A stretch of 64,000 bases of DNA. It comes from Lutibacter sp. HS1-25 (GTDB taxonomy: Bacteria > Bacteroidota > Bacteroidia > Flavobacteriales > Flavobacteriaceae). Where the stretch lies: positions 1-64,000 of the forward strand of contig NZ_RHLN01000019.1 of assembly GCF_004121075.1 (NCBI RefSeq). The letters are read 5' to 3'. Positions 17,208 to 25,989 of this stretch are shown one piece after another. The first letter of the stretch is position 1. Each line of letters opens with the position of its first letter. The translations under genes were made by a program, and so were the position numbers. Below the pieces are notes generated by a model. That model was not told the DNA's origin and ran no database searches. It saw only the letters and a list, made by a program, of their open reading frames with translations.

Positions 17208-18374
17208 TTAAATTTTTCTTCGTTCACGTTCTCGCTTCAACAATTCTAGTTCTCGGTTTGTTTGGCCGGCTACAGAAGTATTTTCTTCGGCACGTCTAAT
17301 TAAATAAGGCATAACATCACGCACAGGACCAAATGGCAAATATTTTGCAACGTTGTAATTTGCTTTTGCTAAATTGTAACTAATATGATCGCTCATACCA
17401 TATAATTGACCAAACCAAATGCGTTTGTCATTTTTTTCTAAACCTGAATTTGCTATTAAACTCATTAATAAATAAGAACTTTCTTCATTATGAGTACCTG
17501 CAAAAATTGCCATATCATCAATGTTTTCAAACATATAAGTTAACACATCATTAAACATTTTATCGGTTGCTGCCTTGTTTTCGCAAATAGGATCTTTATA
17601 GTGTTTTTCTTCGGCACGTTCACGTTCTTTTTCCATATATGCACCACGCACTAACTTCATTCCCACCTTAAAACCTTGTTCTTTTGCGCGTTTATGCAAC
17701 TGTTTTAAATAATCTAGTCTATCCCAACGGTATAATTGCAACGTTCCAAATACAATTACTTTTTTAGTATTGTATTTACGCATCATTTCTTCAATTAAAT
17801 TGTCTGCGGCATCTTGCATCCAACTTTCTTCAGCATCAATTAATAAAGGAACATCTCTTTTAAAAGCAGCTTTACTAACAATATCATAGCGCTCTTTAAT
17901 TCTATGCCATTCCAATTCTTCATGGGCACTAAGTTGTTCGCCCTCAGTAATTTTTCTATAAATTTCTAATTTCCCAAATCCGGTTGGTTTAAAAACAGCA
18001 AACGGAATACTCTTTTTCTCTGTACCAAATTTAATGGTATTCAAGGTTTTTTCAAGAGCCAAATCAAACTGCTCTTCAACTTCTTTTCCTTCAACAGAAT
18101 AATCGAGTACCGAATGTACATTTTTAGTATACATTTTATCAATAACTGGCATACAATCTTTTTCAGTTACTCCGCCACAAAAATGGTCAAAAACAGTGGT
18201 TCTAATTAGTCCTTCAACAGGCAAATGTGTTTTCAATGCAAATTTGGTAACAGCTGTACCAATTTTAACCAAAGGCTCTCGCTTAATCATTTCAAATAAA
18301 TAAAATGCTCTATCTATTTCCGAATTTGTTTTTACAGCAAAAGCGACTTCAGTATTGTCAAATATTTTTTCCAT
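17208..18374 (-). CDS. Proline dehydrogenase (FAD-dependent)
   Basis: Oxidises L-proline to pyrroline-5-carboxylate, passing electrons through FAD to the respiratory chain. The 388-residue stand-alone PRODH TIM barrel contains the family blocks LLIDAEESWMQ, GMKLVRGAYMEKERERA, FAGTHNEES, and the C-terminal FGQLYGMSDHISYNL with the RRAEENTS substrate-binding helix. It is not fused to a P5C dehydrogenase as in PutA, and that gene is not in the window. It is divergent from aroB with an 85-bp shared promoter region. It matches other monofunctional Bacteroidota enzymes in length. Confidence 0.95.
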   Translation of the reverse strand: MEKIFDNTEVAFAVKTNSEIDRAFYLFEMIKREPLVKIGTAVTKFALKTHLPVEGLIRTTVFDHFCGGVTEKDCMPVIDKMYTKNVHSVLDYSVEGKEVEEQFDLALEKTLNTIKFGTEKKSIPFAVFKPTGFGKLEIYRKITEGEQLSAHEELEWHRIKERYDIVSKAAFKRDVPLLIDAEESWMQDAADNLIEEMMRKYNTKKVIVFGTLQLYRWDRLDYLKQLHKRAKEQGFKVGMKLVRGAYMEKERERAEEKHYKDPICENKAATDKMFNDVLTYMFENIDDMAIFAGTHNEESSYLLMSLIANSGLEKNDKRIWFGQLYGMSDHISYNLAKANYNVAKYLPFGPVRDVMPYLIRRAEENTSVAGQTNRELELLKRERERRKI

Positions 18375-18390
18375 TGTGTATGTGTTTAAA

Positions 18391-18398
18391 CAAAGATA
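18391..18398 (-). promoter_or_regulatory. -7 box of the proline dehydrogenase promoter
   Basis: TATCTTTG on the minus strand (18398 to 18391), an exact TAnnTTTG. It lies 16 bp from the start codon, so the leader is very short. A -33 TTTG at normal spacing is not seen. Confidence 0.5.
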
Positions 18399-18433
18399 TT
18401 TACAAACAGTTTATTTTTTCGTTTTTTTACCTT

Positions 18434-18440
18434 TAATTTG
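18434..18440 (+). promoter_or_regulatory. Probable -7 box of the aroB promoter
   Basis: TAATTTG followed by CAC is a one-base-shorter variant of TAnnTTTG. It ends 19 bp before the ATG at 18460 and supports that start. Confidence 0.4.
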
Positions 18441-18459
18441 CACAAAAATATTACCCAAC

Positions 18460-19527
18460 ATGCAACCTATTTTATCCAATAATTACTACGTAAATTTTCA
18501 AGAAGACGCTTATTTAAAATTAAATAAGTACATAGCCGATACAAAGCACTCTAAAATATTTATTTTAGTTGATGAAAATACCAATGAATATTGCTTACCA
18601 CTTTTGCTACAAGCATTGGAAACAACTTTAGAAATTGAAATTATTGAAATTGAAGCAGGTGAAGAAAATAAAAATCTTGAGACCTGTACTGGCGTTTGGC
18701 ATGCTCTAACCGAATTGGGTGCTGACCGTAAAAGTTTGATGATTAATTTAGGTGGTGGTGTAATTACAGATTTAGGTGGTTTTGTTGCTTCATGCTTTAA
18801 ACGTGGTATCACTTTTATCAATATTCCTACAACTTTATTAAGTATGGTTGATGCCTCTGTTGGTGGTAAAACCGGTGTTGATTTAGGTGTGTTAAAAAAT
18901 CAAATTGGTTTATTTTCTGATCCAGAGATGGTATTGATTGATACAACTTATTTAAATACAGTTACAGAGCGTGAAATTAGATCTGGTTTGGCTGAAATTA
19001 TTAAATATGGCTTGACTTACGATGTTAATATTTGGAATGCAATAAATAATTTTGATGAATTGAATTTAGAAAATATTAGTACCCTAATACACCGTTCTAT
19101 TGAAATTAAAAATGAAGTTGTTACTGAAGATCCAAAAGAAGGTGGTTTAAGAAAAATTTTAAACTATGGACATACTTTAGGTCATGCTGTTGAATCTTAC
19201 TTTTTAGAATCGGAAGAAAAAGAAAATTTAACGCACGGTGAAGCCATTGCAATTGGTATGATTACTGAAGCTTTTATTTCTGAAAAATTATTGAATTTTC
19301 CTGCTGAAACTTTAAAAGACATCAAAGAAAAAATTATAGCTATTTACGGAAAGGTTCAAATAAACAAAGCTGATTATGATGGTATTATGGAATTATTAAT
19401 CCACGATAAAAAGAACGTTGGCGGACGCGTAAATTTTGTACTATTAACTAGCTTAGAAAAATTTAAATTAGATTGTAAAGTAGAAAAAGATTTACTTATT
19501 GAAGCTTTAGATTATTACAACGCTTAA
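18460..19527 (+). CDS. aroB: 3-Dehydroquinate synthase
   Basis: Second enzyme of the shikimate pathway; converts DAHP to 3-dehydroquinate with NAD and a divalent metal. The protein from ATG 18460 has 355 residues. It shows the NAD-binding GGGVITDLGGF, the phosphate-binding PTTLLSMVDASVGGKTGVD, and metal ligands in NYGHTLGHAVE and THGEAIAIGM. An upstream in-frame start at 18355 would add 35 residues not typical of AroB and would run over the promoter, so I reject it. It ends convergently with bshA, overlapping by 4 bases at the stop codons. Confidence 0.96.
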   Translation: MQPILSNNYYVNFQEDAYLKLNKYIADTKHSKIFILVDENTNEYCLPLLLQALETTLEIEIIEIEAGEENKNLETCTGVWHALTELGADRKSLMINLGGGVITDLGGFVASCFKRGITFINIPTTLLSMVDASVGGKTGVDLGVLKNQIGLFSDPEMVLIDTTYLNTVTEREIRSGLAEIIKYGLTYDVNIWNAINNFDELNLENISTLIHRSIEIKNEVVTEDPKEGGLRKILNYGHTLGHAVESYFLESEEKENLTHGEAIAIGMITEAFISEKLLNFPAETLKDIKEKIIAIYGKVQINKADYDGIMELLIHDKKNVGGRVNFVLLTSLEKFKLDCKVEKDLLIEALDYYNA

Positions 19528-20657
19528 CAACAATTAGGGCAAACTTTTCTATACAACTTTTTGTATGCAGGTAAAACATTTTGCAAACTAAATTGTTTTG
19601 CCTGCGCTACAGCATTTTGTTTAAACTGCTGTAATCTATCTGTATTTTCTAAAATATAAATTCCGTTTTTAGCCATATCGTCAGTATCACCAACATTGCT
19701 TAAAAACCCAGTAACACCTTGTATGTTTACCTCTGGCAAACCTCCAGCGTTTGTAGAAATCACAGGCGTTCTGGCAGCCATAGCTTCTAAAGCTGCCAAA
19801 CCAAAACTTTCAGTTTGTGATGGTAATAAAAATAAATCGGAATAACACAATAGTTTATTTACTTCGTTGCTATTTCCTAAAAATAAAATCTTATCTAAAA
19901 TACCCAATTCTTTTGCCTGAAACTCTAAATGTTCACGATCAGGACCTTCGCCAACCAATAATAATTTTGAAGGTATTTTTTGCTGAATTTTATTAAATAT
20001 AGCAATTACATCTGCGGCTCTTTTAACAGGACGTAAATTACTTATATGTGTAATTATACGCTCATTGTCGTTTGCAATGGTATTGCGCTGACATTCAGAA
20101 GAGCTTATTTCAGGGTATTTTTCAAAATCTATAAAATTATGAATTACATGAATTTCATTCGTAATATTAAACAAACGTAAAGTATCTTGTTTTAAACTTT
20201 CAGAAACCGTAGTAACTATATCAGAATTGTTGATACTAAATTCAACGGCTGTTTTATAATTTGGATGACTTCCTACCAAAGTAATATCTGTACCATGAAG
20301 TGTTGTAACCACCTTAATATCAATCCCTTTTTCTTTTAACATTTGCTTTGCCATATATGCTGCATAAGCATGTGGAATTGCATAATGAACGTGTAAAATT
20401 TCTAAATTATACATTTGAACAACTTCAACCATTTTACTAGACAATGCCAATTCGTAAGGTTGAAAATGAAATAAAGGATATTCTTCAACAAAAACTTCAT
20501 GAAAATGAATGTTTTTAGAAATAAAATCGAGTCTAACTGGCTGTTTATAAGTTATAAAATGTACATGATGACCTTTATTGGCCAATGCCATTCCTAATTC
20601 AGTTGCTACTACTCCACTTCCTCCAAATGTTGGATAACAAACAATACCTATTTTCAT
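19524..20657 (-). CDS. bshA: BshA, N-acetylglucosaminyl-L-malate synthase (bacillithiol)
   Basis: GT4 glycosyltransferase that joins UDP-GlcNAc and L-malate in the first step of bacillithiol synthesis. It has 377 residues with the BshA-specific N-terminus GIVCYPTFGGSGVVATELG, the HVHYAIPHAYAAY block and the nucleotide-sugar motif SQTESFGLAALEAMAARTPVIST. bshC lies at 36-37.7 kb, and bshB, the deacetylase, is not in the window. It is convergent with aroB and separated from the transketolase gene upstream by a terminator. Confidence 0.94.
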   Translation of the reverse strand: MKIGIVCYPTFGGSGVVATELGMALANKGHHVHFITYKQPVRLDFISKNIHFHEVFVEEYPLFHFQPYELALSSKMVEVVQMYNLEILHVHYAIPHAYAAYMAKQMLKEKGIDIKVVTTLHGTDITLVGSHPNYKTAVEFSINNSDIVTTVSESLKQDTLRLFNITNEIHVIHNFIDFEKYPEISSSECQRNTIANDNERIITHISNLRPVKRAADVIAIFNKIQQKIPSKLLLVGEGPDREHLEFQAKELGILDKILFLGNSNEVNKLLCYSDLFLLPSQTESFGLAALEAMAARTPVISTNAGGLPEVNIQGVTGFLSNVGDTDDMAKNGIYILENTDRLQQFKQNAVAQAKQFSLQNVLPAYKKLYRKVCPNCC

Positions 20658-20821
20658 TTTATATTTTGAATGATTAAAAGATTATAAAATTGAATAATCA
20701 CTATTCAACTTCATTTCATATCACTAATAGTTGTAAATATAACCGTAAACTTACAAAACCAATTAACAATTACTAATTTTCTATTGACAATTTAGAATTG
20801 GTAATTGATAAAACTATAAAT
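20658..20821. other. AT-rich spacer with imperfect AATT-type repeats
   Basis: The gap between bshA and the transketolase terminator contains an ACCAATT...AATTGGT inverted pair near 20758-20802 and several AATTG/CAATT words. No gene or exact promoter was found. It probably contains the bshA leader. Confidence 0.3.
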
Positions 20822-20855
20822 AAAAATAGCTACAACCTAAGTTATAGCTATTTTT
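20822..20855 (-). terminator. Terminator after the transketolase N-terminal gene
   Basis: AAAAATAGCTA (20822-20832) pairs with TAGCTATTTTT (20845-20855), continued by an inner AAC/GTT pairing. It lies 32 bp beyond the stop. Confidence 0.85.
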
Positions 20856-20886
20856 AAATATTATAATTATTTAATTTTATCAAAAA

Positions 20887-21732
20887 TTAATAATCTCCTA
20901 AAGTTTCAGGATTTTGATTTAAAGCACTTTCTAATTGAGCATCGTTTGGTGCTTTACCATGCCAAGCATGTGTGTGCATCATAAAATCAACACCATTACC
21001 CATCATTGTTTTTAATAAAATACAAACTGGTTTTCCGTTACCCGTTAAAGACTTTGCCTTAGCCAATACTGCTTTTATTGCATCAATATCATTTCCTTTT
21101 TCTTCTTCAAGAACAATCCATCCAAAAGCTTCAAATTTAGCTTTTAAATCTCCTAAAGGAAGAACTTGGTCTGTAGAACCATCAATTTGTTGACCATTAT
21201 AATCAACAGTAGCAATTAAATTATCTACATTTTTACCTGCAGCATACATAATTGCTTCCCAGTTTTGACCTTCTTGCAATTCGCCATCACCGTGTAAAGT
21301 GTAAACCAATTTATGATCACCATTTAATTTTTTTGCTTGAGCCGCACCTAATGCAACACTCATACCCTGACCTAAAGAACCTGAAGCCATTCTAATACCT
21401 GGCAAACCTTCGTGTGTTGTTGGATGACCTTGTAAACGCGAATTTAACAATCTAAAAGTTCCTAATTCTTTTACAGGAAAATAACCACTTCTAGCCAAAA
21501 CACTATAAAAAACAGGTGATATATGTCCGTTTGATAAAAAGAACAAATCTTCATTAATGCCATCCATTGTAAAATCTGTTGAATAGCTCATAACATCTTG
21601 ATATAAAACTGTTAAAAACTCATTACATCCTAATGAACCTCCTGGATGACCTGAATTTACAGCGTGCACCATTCTAACAATATCTCTTCTTACTTGTTGT
21701 GCAAAATTTTGCAATTCTTGTGTAGTTGACAT
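20887..21732 (-). CDS. Transketolase, N-terminal (TPP-binding) subunit
   Basis: Half of a split transketolase of the pentose phosphate pathway. Its 281 residues cover only the pyrophosphate-binding domain: GHPGGSLGCNEFLTVLY near the start, and the TPP/Mg motif GDGELQEGQNWEAIMYAAG...DYNGQQIDG in the middle. The C-terminal pyrimidine-binding subunit (about 310 residues), usually the next gene, is absent: a terminator and bshA follow instead, and an unrelated gene precedes. The protein cannot act without that partner, which must be encoded elsewhere. Confidence 0.93.
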   Translation of the reverse strand: MSTTQELQNFAQQVRRDIVRMVHAVNSGHPGGSLGCNEFLTVLYQDVMSYSTDFTMDGINEDLFFLSNGHISPVFYSVLARSGYFPVKELGTFRLLNSRLQGHPTTHEGLPGIRMASGSLGQGMSVALGAAQAKKLNGDHKLVYTLHGDGELQEGQNWEAIMYAAGKNVDNLIATVDYNGQQIDGSTDQVLPLGDLKAKFEAFGWIVLEEEKGNDIDAIKAVLAKAKSLTGNGKPVCILLKTMMGNGVDFMMHTHAWHGKAPNDAQLESALNQNPETLGDY

Positions 21733-21827
21733 TTTTTATATTTTAATTTTGAAGCGGTAAAAGTACTCTTTTTGAAGTTTTTATTCCTAAATATTTAAAT
21801 AAAATTTATTGCTATGTTATTAACAAC

Positions 21828-23144
21828 TTAGGTTTTCTGTTTTTTCTTTTTTGCGGCAGGAAACAATACATTATTTAGTATCAATCGGTAGCCTGGAGAA
21901 TTTGGAAATAAATCCAATTCGGTTTTAGGATCACCTACTCTATGTTGATAATCTTCAGGATCGTGACCACCGTAAAAAGTAAACATCCCTTTTCCTTTTA
22001 CACCATGTATATAACGAGCTTCTTGATTTTTATTTACTTCACCCATTACCAAAACCGTAGATTTTATTGTATTTCGATCAAATGAAGTAGTTTGCCCCAT
22101 AAAACCTTTTACCAATTGTGTATGATTTTGACATAGCATTGTAGGCACTGGATCCCATTTTGCTGAATATTCCTTCAATAAAAAATAATCGGATGTACGT
22201 TGAATACTTTGCCTTTTTGAAGTCATATCTATAGAAGAAAACTCATATTCGTTGGGATTTCTAACCAAAGTATAATCTTTAAATGCAAAAGTTTTATTGA
22301 AATCTATTTTTTGCTGATAGTCTATTTCTGAAGGATCTCCATCAAACATCGTTTCACAAATATCAACACCTTCCGCAGAAAGAGCAATATCAAAACTATC
22401 AGTTGCTGAACACATTGCAAACATAAATCCGCCTCCAATTACAAAATCTCTTATTTTTATTGCTACGGCTAATTTTTCTTGTGATACTTTAGAATAACCA
22501 AGTTCTTTGGCTAAGTTTTCTGAAGCTTTTTTTTGTTCAATATACCAAGGTGCCGATTTATAAGCACCATAAAACTTACCGTATTGACCTGTAAAATCTT
22601 CGTGGTGTAAATGCAGCCATTCATATAAAAGTAGCTTATCATTTAAAACTTCTTCATCATAAATTACATCAAAAGGAATTTCAGCATAGGTTAAAACCAT
22701 AGTTACAGCATCATCCCAAGGCATTTTATCTTTTGGCGAATACACCGCTATTTTTGGTGCTTTTTCTAAATCAACAGCCTCCATATTCAAAGACGGGCTA
22801 CTAATTTCATCTAAAATTTGCGCTACTTGTGTGTCGGAAATTACCTGAAAGGTTACCCCTCTAATTTTACATTCATTTCGGGTTGCTTCATTGTCTTCTA
22901 ATAAAAAAGAACCACCTTCATAATTTAACAACCATTTGGCAGCGTTTCCATTTTCTAAAGACCAATAAGTAATTCCGTAAGCTTTTAAATGATTGGTTTG
23001 TGTAACTGCATCCATTGGAATTAAAATAAAAGATGCAAATAAAGATGGAGATATTAATAACAAGAAAACGGTCAATACAAATTGTACTGCCGTTTTTTTA
23101 GTTTTTGAAAAAAGGATTTTATTAAAACGGAACTTCACCATCAT
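21828..23144 (-). CDS. Conserved exported protein, often mislabelled asparagine synthetase B
   Basis: Protein of 438 residues with an N-terminal hydrophobic export segment (about 20-38, VQFVLTVFLLLISPSLFAS). Homologues in Bacteroidota share the start FILIPMDAVTQTNHLKAYGITYW and are frequently called asparagine synthetase B, but I see no N-terminal Cys glutaminase or PP-loop synthetase motif. Conserved features include the DDAVTMVLTYAEIPFDVIYD block, GGGFMFAMCSATDSFD, which looks like a glutamine-amidotransferase-like or ThuA-like nucleophile elbow, and KGKGMFTFYGGHDPEDYQH. It overlaps the 3' end of dnaB by 23 bases, so the two are cotranscribed. Function unknown. Confidence 0.8.
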   Translation of the reverse strand: MMVKFRFNKILFSKTKKTAVQFVLTVFLLLISPSLFASFILIPMDAVTQTNHLKAYGITYWSLENGNAAKWLLNYEGGSFLLEDNEATRNECKIRGVTFQVISDTQVAQILDEISSPSLNMEAVDLEKAPKIAVYSPKDKMPWDDAVTMVLTYAEIPFDVIYDEEVLNDKLLLYEWLHLHHEDFTGQYGKFYGAYKSAPWYIEQKKASENLAKELGYSKVSQEKLAVAIKIRDFVIGGGFMFAMCSATDSFDIALSAEGVDICETMFDGDPSEIDYQQKIDFNKTFAFKDYTLVRNPNEYEFSSIDMTSKRQSIQRTSDYFLLKEYSAKWDPVPTMLCQNHTQLVKGFMGQTTSFDRNTIKSTVLVMGEVNKNQEARYIHGVKGKGMFTFYGGHDPEDYQHRVGDPKTELDLFPNSPGYRLILNNVLFPAAKKKKQKT

Positions 23145-24642
23145 CTTCTAAATTGTCGTGAATTCCAAAAGCTTCTTCAGCACTAGGTGTCATTCCACTG
23201 GTTGGATTCACATTCATTTTAGACTGAAATTCACTACTTGAACCATCATCTAAATTACTAAATTGTGCCAAATGACCTGTAAATTTAAGTCTGATATTTT
23301 CTAAACCACCATTTCTATGTTTAGCAACAATAAATTCAGCCTGACCTTCACAAGGTGTATGTTCTTCATCATCCCACTCTGTAAGTCCGTAATATTCTGG
23401 TCTAAAAATAAATGAAACAATATCGGCATCTTGCTCAATTGCACCAGATTCACGTAAATCGGATAATAAAGGTCTTTTACTTCCCCCACGCGTTTCAACA
23501 GCACGAGATAATTGAGAAAGTGCAATTACAGGAATGGATAATTCTTTTGCCAATGCTTTTAAATTTCGAGAAATTGTAGAAATTTCCTGTTCTCTGTTTC
23601 CGTTTGAAGCACTTCCGGCTGTCATTAACTGCAAGTAGTCAATTACAATAATTTTAATACCGTGTTGCGATGCTAAACGACGTGCTTTTGCTCGTAAATC
23701 GAAGATAGATAAAGAAGGTGTATCATCAATAAAAATTGGTGCTTTTGCTAAATTTTTCACCTTTACATTTAACTGCTCCCATTCATGTGGTTCTAAATTT
23801 CCTTTTCTTAATTTTCCTGAAGAAATACCAGTTTCACTAGAAATCATACGTGTAATTAACTGAACGGAAGACATCTCTAACGAAAAAATAGCAACAGGAC
23901 TGTCAAAATCTATCGCCATATTTTTAGCCATAGACATTACAAAAGCCGTTTTACCCATACCAGGACGTGCGGCTAAAATTACCAAATCTGATGGTTGCCA
24001 ACCCGATGTTAACTCATCTAAACGTGTAAAACCAGTGGCAACACCACTCATCCCTTTTTTATTAGAAATCTCCTGTATTTTTTTAATCGCTTGATCAACA
24101 AGACCTTGAGCAGATTCTGAACTCTTTTTTAAATTTCCTTGAGTTACTTCAAATAATTTGGTTTCAGCATCATCTAGCAAATCAAATACGTCTACAGTTT
24201 CATCATAGGCTTCTTCAATAATTTCAGAAGAAATGGTGATTAATTTACGTTGAATGTATTTTTGCAATACAATACGAGCGTGAAACTCGATATGTGCAGA
24301 TGAAGATACTTTTTGAGTTAAGCCAACAATATAAAAATCGCCACCAGCAGCTTCCAAGTTACCCGACTTTCTTAATTGGTTAGAGACTGATAATAAATCT
24401 ATTGGCTCTGTATTTTGAAATAAAGTAAAAATAGCATCGTAAATTAATTGATGTGATTCTTTGTAAAAAACCTCTGAATGTAAAATATCAATAACATCAT
24501 CAACACCTTTTTTGTCAATCATCATTGCACCTAAAACGGCTTCTTCTAAATCAATAGCTTGTGGCGGAATTTTTCCTTTTTCAAGACTTATAACATTACT
24601 TTTTTTAAATGTTTTAGATGGGATTGGCTGTAAACTTTTCAC
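23122..24642 (-). CDS. dnaB: Replicative DNA helicase DnaB
   Basis: Hexameric 5'-3' helicase that unwinds the replication fork. It has 506 residues: N-terminal domain (about 22-125, beginning PPQAIDLEEAVLGAMMID), linker helix and RecA-like C-terminal domain (about 190-460). Walker A is AARPGMGKTAF, Walker B is IIVIDYLQLM, and arginine-rich motifs include SRNLKALAKEL and LRESGAIEQDAD. The start is GTG at 24642, directly after an in-frame TAA. There is no intein. The C-terminal tail is acidic and low in complexity. Confidence 0.97.
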   Translation of the reverse strand: MKSLQPIPSKTFKKSNVISLEKGKIPPQAIDLEEAVLGAMMIDKKGVDDVIDILHSEVFYKESHQLIYDAIFTLFQNTEPIDLLSVSNQLRKSGNLEAAGGDFYIVGLTQKVSSSAHIEFHARIVLQKYIQRKLITISSEIIEEAYDETVDVFDLLDDAETKLFEVTQGNLKKSSESAQGLVDQAIKKIQEISNKKGMSGVATGFTRLDELTSGWQPSDLVILAARPGMGKTAFVMSMAKNMAIDFDSPVAIFSLEMSSVQLITRMISSETGISSGKLRKGNLEPHEWEQLNVKVKNLAKAPIFIDDTPSLSIFDLRAKARRLASQHGIKIIVIDYLQLMTAGSASNGNREQEISTISRNLKALAKELSIPVIALSQLSRAVETRGGSKRPLLSDLRESGAIEQDADIVSFIFRPEYYGLTEWDDEEHTPCEGQAEFIVAKHRNGGLENIRLKFTGHLAQFSNLDDGSSSEFQSKMNVNPTSGMTPSAEEAFGIHDNLEDDGEVPF

Positions 24643-24755
24643 TTAGTAAATTTTATAAATATTTAATTATTAATTAGTTGAATACTACTTGTAATTAAAA
24701 GTTCGTATTTCATTTTATAAAAAAATAAAATGTATTTTTCATTTTGTGTGTTTAG

Positions 24756-24763
24756 CAAATGTA
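24756..24763 (-). promoter_or_regulatory. -7 box of the dnaB promoter
   Basis: TACATTTG on the minus strand (24763 to 24756) is an exact TAnnTTTG. It predicts a leader of about 110 nt before the GTG. The 249-bp divergent spacer 24643-24891 otherwise holds only AT-rich sequence. Confidence 0.45.
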
Positions 24764-24879
24764 ATTTTTAAAACACAGTTTTACTGTTAATTTTTGTTTT
24801 TATTTTTACACAATTGTTGTTAACAAGTCTACAATTTGTTAATAACTTATAAATGACATATTACTGAATAATTATTTCC

Positions 24880-24887
24880 TATTTTTG
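24880..24887 (+). promoter_or_regulatory. -7 box 4 nt before the DUF3810 start codon
   Basis: TATTTTTG exactly matches TAnnTTTG and its last base is only 4 nt before the ATG at 24892. Transcription should start at or within the start codon, predicting a leaderless mRNA. Confidence 0.55.
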
Positions 24888-24891
24888 AAAA

Positions 24892-25965
24892 ATGGAAACA
24901 AAAAAGACCTATAAAATTTTAACGCTTATTTTAATTATGCAATGGGCATTGATTCAAATTTTAGCTCAATATCCATTGTTTATTGAAAATTACTATTCAA
25001 ACGGTCTTTACATTTACATTTCAAAATTTTCACGATTTATTTTAAGTTGGATCCCATTTTCTATAGGTGATTTAATGTATGCTTTTTTTATAATATACAT
25101 TGTTAAATCTATTTACAAAGCTATAAAAACAAAACAATTTAACTTAAAAAATACCTTATTTAAAATTGGTGGAATTGCATCTGTTGTCTTTTTTATTTTT
25201 CAATTAAATTGGGGTTTGAATTATTTAAGAGAACCTTTATATTACCGCTTAAATTTCAAAAAAAACACCTATACTGCCAATGAATTATATGGTTTTACTG
25301 AAAAATTAATTACAAAAGTAAATGAAGTTCAGCTATCAATAACCCACAATGATACTGTTGTTGTTGAAAACCCCATTTCAAAAAAAGAAATTAAAAACGA
25401 AGCTTCTTTTGCCTATAATCAACTTCAAAAAAAACACCATCAATTTATATATTCAAATCCAGAAATTAAACATTCTTTATTTAGTTTACCTTTAACTTAT
25501 ATGGGATTTGCTGGTTATTTAAATCCAATTACCAATGAAGCTCAGGTAAATTATTTGATTCCTAAAAATAGCTATCCAGCAACAGTTTGTCATGAAATTG
25601 CACATCAACTAGGCATTGCATCAGAAAAAGAAGCCAATTTTGTTGGGTATTTGGCAGCAACAAATGCTAACAATACTTATTATAATTATTCAGGCTATTT
25701 AATGGCTTTGAAATATTGTTTGTATGAAATTTATCAGAACGAACCTGATAAATTTGACACACTTAAAGCGACTTTAAATAAAGGTGTTTTAAAAGATATG
25801 CAACAACATCAGGATTTTTGGCAATCGTATCAAAACTGGTCAGAGCAATTTTTTAAAATATTTTACGACTCATATTTAAAAGCCAACAAACAAGAAGCTG
25901 GAATTTATGGATATAATAAAGTAATATTACTTTTAATAAATTACCACTTAACCGAAAAATTATAG
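24892..25965 (+). CDS. DUF3810 membrane protein with HEIAH metalloprotease motif
   Basis: Integral membrane protein of 357 residues. Three hydrophobic segments lie in the first 110 residues (about 9-28, 50-70 and 87-108). A soluble domain follows, with the zinc-peptidase motif HEIAH (H234, E235, H238) followed by EKEANFVGYLA, whose Glu is a plausible third ligand. This is the DUF3810 family of Bacteroidota; function unproven, probably a membrane-anchored peptidase. It is divergent from dnaB, and a TrmH-type gene with its own promoter follows 24 bp later. Confidence 0.88.
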   Translation: METKKTYKILTLILIMQWALIQILAQYPLFIENYYSNGLYIYISKFSRFILSWIPFSIGDLMYAFFIIYIVKSIYKAIKTKQFNLKNTLFKIGGIASVVFFIFQLNWGLNYLREPLYYRLNFKKNTYTANELYGFTEKLITKVNEVQLSITHNDTVVVENPISKKEIKNEASFAYNQLQKKHHQFIYSNPEIKHSLFSLPLTYMGFAGYLNPITNEAQVNYLIPKNSYPATVCHEIAHQLGIASEKEANFVGYLAATNANNTYYNYSGYLMALKYCLYEIYQNEPDKFDTLKATLNKGVLKDMQQHQDFWQSYQNWSEQFFKIFYDSYLKANKQEAGIYGYNKVILLLINYHLTEKL

Positions 25966-25977
25966 CTTTTTTAAACT

Positions 25978-25985
25978 TATTTTTG
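25978..25985 (+). promoter_or_regulatory. -7 box 4 nt before the RNA methyltransferase start codon
   Basis: TATTTTTG again exactly 4 nt before ATG (25990), the same geometry as at the previous gene. It predicts a leaderless mRNA although the upstream gene ends only 24 bp away. Confidence 0.55.
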
Positions 25986-25989
25986 CAAA

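Noticed and set aside
18355-18459. Longer aroB start adding 35 residues
   Set aside because: It overlaps the divergent gene and the promoter region, and the hydrophobic extension is not typical of AroB.
23122-23144. Frameshift fusion of dnaB with the downstream gene
   Set aside because: DnaB is full length with a normal acidic tail and the downstream protein has its own start and export signal; an ordinary overlap.
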